From assembly GCA_902799345.1 (NCBI GenBank), contig CADBZW010000001.1, positions 117,173 through 181,172 of the forward strand: a stretch of DNA of 64,000 nt. The letters run 5' to 3'. Within the stretch, counting starts at the first letter, position 1, and the number at the start of each line of letters is the position of its first letter. Position numbers and translations under genes: made by a program. The notes under the pieces were generated by a model. That model was not told the DNA's origin. It saw nothing but the letters and a program-made list of their open reading frames with translations, and made no database searches. Positions 59,774 to 64,000 of this stretch are shown here, one piece after another. Source of the stretch: an uncultured Bacteroidia bacterium (GTDB lineage: Bacteria > Bacteroidota > Bacteroidia > Bacteroidales > F082).

Positions 59774-59804
59774 GTCATTGCGAGGAGGAACGACGAAGCA
59801 ATCT
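59774..59804. repeat. Dispersed GTCATTGCGAGG-type repeat
   Basis: GTCATTGCGAGGAGGAACGA then CGAAGCAATCT. This is a common mobile-looking intergenic element (GTCATTGCGAG...GAAGCAATC) in Bacteroidota and other phyla; its arms ATTGC and GCAAT pair. It lies in the pyrK leader. Confidence 0.75.
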
Positions 59805-59897
59805 AGGGTAAAAGGTTGTTTTCTGGATAGAATCCGTCGAATCATTGATTTGTTTCGTTCCTTGCATTGACGGTAGACCGTTGAAAAACGAATTGAT

Positions 59898-60659
59898 ATG
59901 AAACAAATTGCAGACTTCAAACTAGTCGAGAAGCAAGACTTCGGTCGCTCGGTGATGCTGCGGCTTCATGCCCAGCAGCCTTTGCCGGAGATCCAGCCCG
60001 GGCAGTTCGTCCAGGTGCGCGTCGACGGCTCGCCAACCACCTATTTGCGCCGTCCCATCTCCATCCACGACGTGGACTCCAAGCAGAATGAAATCACTTT
60101 ATTGGTGCAACAAATAGGCGAGGGGACACGCCATATGGCCGCAGCCGAGATAGGCGATACCCTCAATATGGTGCTGCCCTTGGGCAATGGCTTCAGCATG
60201 CCCGAAAAAGGGGAGAGGTGCCTGCTCGTCGGCGGTGGCATCGGCATCGCGCCGTTGTATTATTTCGCCAAGGTACTAAACGAAAGAGGTATCCGTCCAA
60301 CTTTGTTGCTTGGCGGAAAAACTGAATCCGATTTGCTCCGTTTGGCTGACTATCAGAAGCTTGGCGAGACCTTCGTGACTACCGAAGACGGCTCGCTTGG
60401 CGAGAAAGGCTTTGTCACCCAACATTCGGTGTGGCAGAAGCAACAGTTTGACAAAATCTATGTCTGCGGTCCAAAGCCGATGATGAAGGCTGTGGCAAAA
60501 TTGGCTGCCGAAAAGAATGTTTGCTGCGAGGTCTCGCTCGAAAACCTGATGGCCTGCGGCCTCGGCGCCTGCCTCTGCTGCGTCGAGGACACCGTCGACG
60601 GCCATGTGTGTGTCTGCAAGGAAGGACCGGTTTTTAACACAAGGAGGTTGAAATGGTGA
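59898..60659 (+). CDS. pyrK: Dihydroorotate dehydrogenase electron-transfer subunit PyrK
   Basis: A 253-residue FAD/[2Fe-2S] protein that passes electrons from PyrD to NAD in pyrimidine synthesis. The FAD domain has [12 protein letters not shown] (~50-61), the NAD-binding part [19 protein letters not shown] (~112-130) and [11 protein letters not shown] (~194-204), and the C-terminal cluster has the four Cys in [17 protein letters not shown] plus [11 protein letters not shown]. It overlaps pyrD by 7 bases, the usual class 1B arrangement. Confidence 0.95.
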   Translation: MKQIADFKLVEKQDFGRSVMLRLHAQQPLPEIQPGQFVQVRVDGSPTTYLRRPISIHDVDSKQNEITLLVQQIGEGTRHMAAAEIGDTLNMVLPLGNGFSMPEKGERCLLVGGGIGIAPLYYFAKVLNERGIRPTLLLGGKTESDLLRLADYQKLGETFVTTEDGSLGEKGFVTQHSVWQKQQFDKIYVCGPKPMMKAVAKLAAEKNVCCEVSLENLMACGLGACLCCVEDTVDGHVCVCKEGPVFNTRRLKW

Positions 60660-61564
60660 ACATGACGATAGACTTGGGTCGCGGCCTGGTGCTGCGCAAC
60701 CCCGTGATGACGGCTTCGGGTACCTTCGGCTATGGCGAGGAATACACCGACTTCATGGACTTGGCCCAACTGGGCGGCATCATCGTGAAAGGCACGACGC
60801 TTCATCCACGCGAGGGCAACCCCTATCCGCGTATGGCCGAGACGCCTTCGGGAATGCTCAACTGCGTAGGTCTGCAAAACAAAGGCGTGCAATACTTTAT
60901 CGACACGATATATCCTCGTATCAAGGACTTCGATACCAACGTGCTGCTCAACCTCTCTGGCTCCTGCCTTGAAGATTACGTGAAAGGCGCCGAGATGGTG
61001 GATGCCTTGGACAAGATTCCTGCCATCGAGTTGAACGTGTCATGCCCCAACGTGAAGCAAGGCGGCATGGCCTTCGGTGTGACCACGACGGGCATCTCTC
61101 AAGTGGTTTCAGAAGTCCGCAAGGTGTGTCACAAGCACTTGATGGTCAAGCTCTCGCCCAATGTGACCAACATCGCTGAAATTGCGTTGGCTGCCGAAGC
61201 TGCCGGTGCTGATTCGGTTTCCCTCATCAACACCTTGATGGGCATGGCCATCGATGCGGAGAAGCGCAAACCGAAGCTGTCCGTGATTACGGGTGGACTG
61301 TCGGGCGCCTGCGTGAAGCCTGTTGCCTTGCGCATGGTGTGGCAGGTGGCCAAGGCGGTGAAGATCCCCGTAGTGGGCTTGGGTGGCATCTCCAACGCCA
61401 CCGATGCCGTGGAGTTCATGCTTGCCGGAGCCTCAGCCATCGAAATCGGCACGGCCAATTTCATTGATCCGGCGGTTTCTGCGAAGGTGGCATGGGGAAT
61501 CAATGAATATTGTGAGCGGCATGGGTTTGCCACTGCAGCCGACCTCACCGGTGCCTTGTTGTAG
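60653..61564 (+). CDS. pyrD: Dihydroorotate dehydrogenase, class 1B catalytic subunit
   Basis: A 303-residue FMN TIM-barrel that oxidises dihydroorotate to orotate, the fourth step of UMP synthesis. The N-terminus [49 protein letters not shown] and the active-site loop [11 protein letters not shown] (catalytic Cys131) are all class 1B. The C-terminal phosphate-binding part is [20 protein letters not shown] and EIGTANF. It pairs with PyrK (overlap of 7 bases) so NAD is the acceptor. Its TAG stop overlaps the second copy of the TAGAGACGCAA palindrome. Confidence 0.96.
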   Translation: MVNMTIDLGRGLVLRNPVMTASGTFGYGEEYTDFMDLAQLGGIIVKGTTLHPREGNPYPRMAETPSGMLNCVGLQNKGVQYFIDTIYPRIKDFDTNVLLNLSGSCLEDYVKGAEMVDALDKIPAIELNVSCPNVKQGGMAFGVTTTGISQVVSEVRKVCHKHLMVKLSPNVTNIAEIALAAEAAGADSVSLINTLMGMAIDAEKRKPKLSVITGGLSGACVKPVALRMVWQVAKAVKIPVVGLGGISNATDAVEFMLAGASAIEIGTANFIDPAVSAKVAWGINEYCERHGFATAADLTGALL

Positions 61565-61588
61565 AGACGCAATATTTTGCGTCTCTAT
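61561..61588. repeat. Palindrome copy 2 (TAGAGACGCAA family), overlapping the pyrD stop
   Basis: TAGAGACGCAA (61562-61572), 4-base loop, TTGCGTCTCTA (61577-61587). It matches the perfect palindrome at 6161-6190 except in the loop. The pyrD stop codon is part of the left arm. Confidence 0.85.
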
Positions 61589-62151
61589 GGGTTTAATCCT
61601 AATTCACACAGTCCATCCTTGTTGCCCACCACAAAGGCCACGGGCGGGTTGTCGCCCTGCACAAGGTCGTTCAGATAGAGCGGCTCGCCGAGGATGAAGA
61701 GCGCGCAGCGGAAGGTGTTGCCCGCCTTCAGCTTGGAGTTTTCGGCTTGTTCTACGATAAAGCGGTAGTCGCCGAGATAGCGGAACGTGCATCGACGATT
61801 GGGTTTCCATGACACGGAGACAAGGTCGCCGACCTTCAAGTCGTCGGTCTTGATGTGTTGCTTGGTCACCTGGTCGGAGCCGTTGTCTTGGCCGATATGT
61901 TCCAGAAAACCGTCCCAGTCCTTAAACCCCAAGAATTTCGACAGGATCTCAAGCGTGCTGTTGCGTGTGGTGTCGGGACCGTCGACATAGCCCCAAAGAC
62001 GTTTCAGCGTGGAGGTGCTGATGTTATCGTGGGTGCGCTCCCAGATGGCGCCGCTGAGGAAGGTGAAGTCGTTCGAGGTCTTCATCTTGCGCCCCACGCT
62101 TTCCTCGATTTGCTGCTTGAGTTCGGTGATTTCTGGACTGGTTTTCTGCAT
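61585..62151 (-). CDS. Putative DNA-binding regulator with N-terminal helical domain
   Basis: A 188-residue protein. The N-terminal ~90 residues (LKQQIEESVGRKMKTSNDFT, NISTSTLKRLWGYVDG, TLEILSKFLGFKDWDGFLEH) have the pattern of a Bacteroidota helix-turn-helix-type domain often seen in single-gene regulators. The C-terminal half is beta-rich (GDLVSVSWKPNRRCTFRYLG, FRCALFILGEPLYLND) and of unknown type. It is divergent from a membrane Ser/Thr kinase, 117 bases apart, and convergent with pyrD. Regulation of the kinase gene, or being its target, is a reasonable guess only. Confidence 0.7.
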   Translation of the reverse strand: MQKTSPEITELKQQIEESVGRKMKTSNDFTFLSGAIWERTHDNISTSTLKRLWGYVDGPDTTRNSTLEILSKFLGFKDWDGFLEHIGQDNGSDQVTKQHIKTDDLKVGDLVSVSWKPNRRCTFRYLGDYRFIVEQAENSKLKAGNTFRCALFILGEPLYLNDLVQGDNPPVAFVVGNKDGLCELGLNP

Positions 62152-62218
62152 GGCAATTCGTTTTTATGCTGCAAAAATGCGACTTCTTTTCGGAATAGTG
62201 CAATTCTTTTTGGTTCAT

Positions 62219-62252
62219 TTTGACCGCGACAATGCGTTTTCGCTTATTTTTG
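62219..62252 (+). promoter_or_regulatory. Promoter of the Ser/Thr kinase gene
   Basis: TTTG (62219-62222), 22-base spacer, TATTTTTG (62245-62252), 16 bases before the ATG. Confidence 0.6.
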
Positions 62253-62268
62253 CCGAAAAATATAGGCC

Positions 62269-63432
62269 ATGGACGACAGCAGCACATCGGGAATCATAAA
62301 CGGCAGTTTCATCACCGAGACGGATGCCATGACGGTGTACGAGTCATCGTCGTCGCGCGGCTTCAACCAGGTGGTGAAGGTGCGGAGACAAGGCAAGTGG
62401 TTCATATTGAAAGGATTGAAGCCTGAGTATCGCGACCAGCAGACCTATATCGAGTTGCTGAAGAAGGAGTTTGAGCTGGGCACCCAACTCGACCATCCCA
62501 ACATTGTGAAGGTCCTTGCCAAGGAGATGAACCCCGAGGTCGGGCCTTGCATCGTGATGGAGTATGTGGATGGCGTGCCTCTGGATGCGTTTCTTGCTGC
62601 AAAACCCTCGTCGAGTGTCCGCAAAAAGGTGGTGGAGCAGCTGGTGGACGCCCTCGTATATATCCACGGCAAGCAGATCATCCACCGCGACCTGAAACCG
62701 AGTAACATTCTGGTGACAAGGAATGGCAACAACGTGAAGGTCATTGACTTCGGCCTTTCCGATGCCGATGACTATGCCGTGTTGAAGCAGCCTGCCGGCA
62801 CCTTGAAATACATGGCGCCCGAGCAAAAGGAGCCTGCTGTGAAGATTGACGGACGGGCTGACCTCTATGCCTTCGGCTTGTTGCTGAAGGAGATCTTCCC
62901 GCATCGCTACAAGCACATCGCCGCCAAGTGCTCCCGTCCTGACCGTGAGCGCCGTTATGGCAATGCCGAGGCTTTGCGCAAGGCCTTCGAACGTCATTCG
63001 CGTCGGCTATGGTTGCTCCCGATATTGATAGGCGTGGCGTTGGCGGTTATCCCGTTGTTGTTGCGGCCCAAGGAAATCGTCAGGACCGAGGTGCAGCATG
63101 TTATCGACACTATCATCGTGGAACGCAATCCCAACGGCTATTCCGACGAGTTCATGGCGTTGCTCGACAGGGCTGAGTTTATCATTGATAGCATGTATCA
63201 GCCGGTCATCGACGACATAAACAATGGAAAATTTGAGGCTGATGTTGTCAGTGTCAACAAAGACTTCACTAACAGGATGAAGGTTTGCCGTTCATTGTTG
63301 CAAAATATCCAATCGCCGTTGCTCGAGGACCGCAAGACCAGCGACGAGTTCAGAAGCGCTTGGGAGCAGATGCACAACGACAAGTATAACCAGATTGCCT
63401 TTATGATGTTCGACCAGGTTCAGGCGAAATGA
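62269..63432 (+). CDS. Membrane-anchored Ser/Thr protein kinase (Hanks type)
   Basis: A 387-residue kinase. Catalytic residues are present: Lys48 in WFILKGL, HRDLKPSN (139-146), DFG (160-162), and APE (183-185), followed by DLYAFG. The glycine-rich loop is not obvious. The kinase domain is short and is followed by one transmembrane helix (~248-266; LWLLPILIGVALAVIPLLL) and an extracytoplasmic region of ~120 residues (TEVQHVIDTIIVERNPNG onward) rich in charged residues and probably helical. The outside part is not a PASTA domain and I do not recognise it; it may be a sensor. Divergent from the putative regulator at 61585-62151. Confidence 0.9.
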   Translation: MDDSSTSGIINGSFITETDAMTVYESSSSRGFNQVVKVRRQGKWFILKGLKPEYRDQQTYIELLKKEFELGTQLDHPNIVKVLAKEMNPEVGPCIVMEYVDGVPLDAFLAAKPSSSVRKKVVEQLVDALVYIHGKQIIHRDLKPSNILVTRNGNNVKVIDFGLSDADDYAVLKQPAGTLKYMAPEQKEPAVKIDGRADLYAFGLLLKEIFPHRYKHIAAKCSRPDRERRYGNAEALRKAFERHSRRLWLLPILIGVALAVIPLLLRPKEIVRTEVQHVIDTIIVERNPNGYSDEFMALLDRAEFIIDSMYQPVIDDINNGKFEADVVSVNKDFTNRMKVCRSLLQNIQSPLLEDRKTSDEFRSAWEQMHNDKYNQIAFMMFDQVQAK

Positions 63433-63558
63433 ACCAACATGAACCAAACTGATTCCGTTTTTATTGCCCCAAAAGCTCTCCAGCCATGGTATTTATGGCA
63501 TCCGCGTCAATGGGTTTCAATAAAACAACACATTTTGAGTGAATTAAGCAAATATTTT

Positions 63559-63612
63559 CCCATTTTTCTGAACGAATAAAACGTAGTATGCCCCATTTTT
63601 CTGAACGAATAA
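63559..63612. repeat. 21-base direct repeat, two copies 33 bases apart
   Basis: CCCATTTTTCTGAACGAATA plus one further A occurs exactly at 63559-63579 and 63592-63612. The 12 bases between copies are unique. Might be a pair of protein-binding sites or a recombination duplication. Confidence 0.85.
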
Positions 63613-63773
63613 TACCATCCTTTGCCGCAAAATCCTCAATTTTCTTTTGCTTTTCTCAAAAATTCCCTAATTTTGGGGCGTAAAACTAAAAGAAAAGCCT
63701 ATGGAATAACCCGCCGCAAGGCGCAATAAGAAGCGAAATACATCATATAATCAGACGATTAGCAATATTCTGT

Positions 63774-63889
63774 CTTATCGAAAGTTTGGCGATTGGAGAT
63801 AAAGAAACCAGAATGATGCTGAAAGATGCACGTATAGCGTGTACTTTTCAACATTCGGTTTCTTTAGGTATGCCAAACACCTCGATAAG
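63774..63889. repeat. 116-base imperfect palindrome beside the IS element
   Basis: Six nested stem segments: CTTATCGA/TCGATAAG (63774-63781, 63882-63889), GTTTGGC/GCCAAAC (63784-63790, 63872-63878), TAAAGAAACC/GGTTTCTTTA (63800-63809, 63857-63866), GAATG/CATTC, TGAAA/TTTCA, and TGCACG/CGTGTA with one G-T pair around a TATAG loop near 63835. About 41 paired positions in all. Confidence 0.8.
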
Positions 63890-63902
63890 CGGATGCAAAA
63901 GT

Positions 63903-64000
63903 TGATGTGACCCCCAGAAGTTGGACGGTTAAACATTAATTATCAAGGTAAAGAGTTCGGTATTGCACCGGACTCTTTCCTTTTAGTCTTAACTTGATTC
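63903..64000 (-). mobile_element. End of an IS3-family insertion sequence (IS150-like), cut by window edge
   Basis: The terminal inverted repeat reads GTGACCCCCAGAAGTTGGAC (within 63903-63930), the usual IS3/IS150-group end text (TGACCCCCAAAAGTTGG). The minus strand then enters the C-terminus of the transposase. A hairpin AAAGAGTTCGGT/ACCGGACTCTTT (63950-63978) lies within the coding end and could block incoming transcription. The rest of the element is outside the window. Confidence 0.85.
63936..64000 (-). CDS. IS3-family transposase (OrfB), C-terminal end only
   Basis: The last 21 codons before the TAA stop at 63936-63938 read IKLRLKGKSPVQYRT then LYLDN. The LKGxSPVQYR motif is the hallmark C-terminus of IS3-family OrfB (DDE integrase-fold) transposases. 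The catalytic part is beyond the window. Confidence 0.88.
   Translation of the reverse strand, partial: IKLRLKGKSPVQYRTLYLDN

Larger units (their letters stand above)
63433..63902. other. Gene-free tract with direct repeats and a large palindrome
   Basis: No open frame with coding character is seen. It holds a 21-base direct repeat (63559-63579 and 63592-63612, period 33) with the text CCCATTTTTCTGAACGAAT, AT-rich sequence, and the 116-base imperfect palindrome at 63774-63889. It ends at the IS3 element. Confidence 0.7.

Noticed and set aside
63559-63612. CRISPR array
   Set aside because: Only two copies of 21 bases with a 12-base spacer; no further units and no cas genes.
63774-63889. Integron attC site
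   Set aside because: The palindrome has about the right length, but the needed outer boxes (RYYYAAC at the 5' side and GTTRRRY at the 3' side) are absent; the arms GTTTGGC/GCCAAAC are in the opposite order, and no integrase or cassette array is present.
1-64000. tRNA, rRNA and tmRNA genes
   Set aside because: The intergenic gaps were read for T-loop and acceptor patterns and none was convincing; a covariance-model scan would be needed to be certain.

Overview
The window looks like a chromosomal segment of an uncultured gut- or rumen-type Bacteroidales (phylum Bacteroidota). The evidence is: TAnnTTTG-type -7 promoter boxes before many genes; seven large or medium secreted proteins, six of them with the C-terminal sorting domain of the type IX secretion system (T9SS); a Bacteroidota-style rseC-rnfBCDGEA operon; and several families found mainly in Bacteroidota (DUF4834, DUF5606, PCMD, DUF2807, rSAM/lipoprotein pair). 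No tRNA, rRNA or CRISPR array was recognised.

Layout. 1-10.3 kb (+ strand): the end of an alpha-glucan phosphorylase, an NfeD/stomatin pair, a Nudix hydrolase, and an NDP-forming acyl-CoA synthetase carrying a ParB-like domain between its two halves. These are followed by a tight run of a small membrane protein, a secreted CotH-kinase-like protein, a four-to-six-helix membrane protein, a 62-aa lipoprotein and a radical SAM/SPASM enzyme. 10.5-14.3 kb (+): an ABC exporter with two paralogous permeases and a GntR/YtrA-type regulator, then a DUF2807 lipoprotein. 14.3-26.6 kb (-): a beta-barrel protein, a lipoprotein, and a three-gene operon of giant T9SS cargo (PKD domains, 'GCDSIV' repeats, one IgGFc-binding-like domain). 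26.9-32.9 kb (-): the Rnf ion-pumping complex with RseC. 32.9-35.8 kb (+): a BrkB/YihY protein and a polysaccharide flippase. 35.8-45.3 kb (-): two T9SS-sorted FG-GAP/VCBS repeat proteins with near-identical C-termini. 45.4-52.5 kb: a cell-surface glycan gene set (two GT4, YfhO, DUF4834, GT2) and a divergent methyltransferase. 52.6-55.3 kb (-): ribosomal protein L34 (48 aa), aminoacyl-histidine dipeptidase and a YugP-like zinc peptidase. 55.4-59.1 kb (+): a steroid 5-alpha-reductase-like / Old-Yellow-Enzyme / SDR operon followed by a PCMD protein. 59.2-63.4 kb: DUF5606, pyrK-pyrD, and a regulator divergent from a membrane Ser/Thr kinase. 63.4-64 kb: a gene-free tract with a direct repeat, a 116-nt imperfect palindrome, and the end of an IS3-family insertion sequence that runs off the window.

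How it fits together. The central part is cell-envelope biology: secreted repeat proteins, surface glycan synthesis and membrane energetics (Rnf). The most interesting parts are the acyl-CoA synthetase with an inserted ParB-like domain, the radical SAM/lipoprotein/CotH operon, the steroid- or bile-acid-reductase-like trio, a dispersed hairpin element with compensatory stem changes (32.4 and 52.5 kb), and the unexplained palindrome beside the IS3 element. All functional calls are from reading the sequence; no database search was possible.
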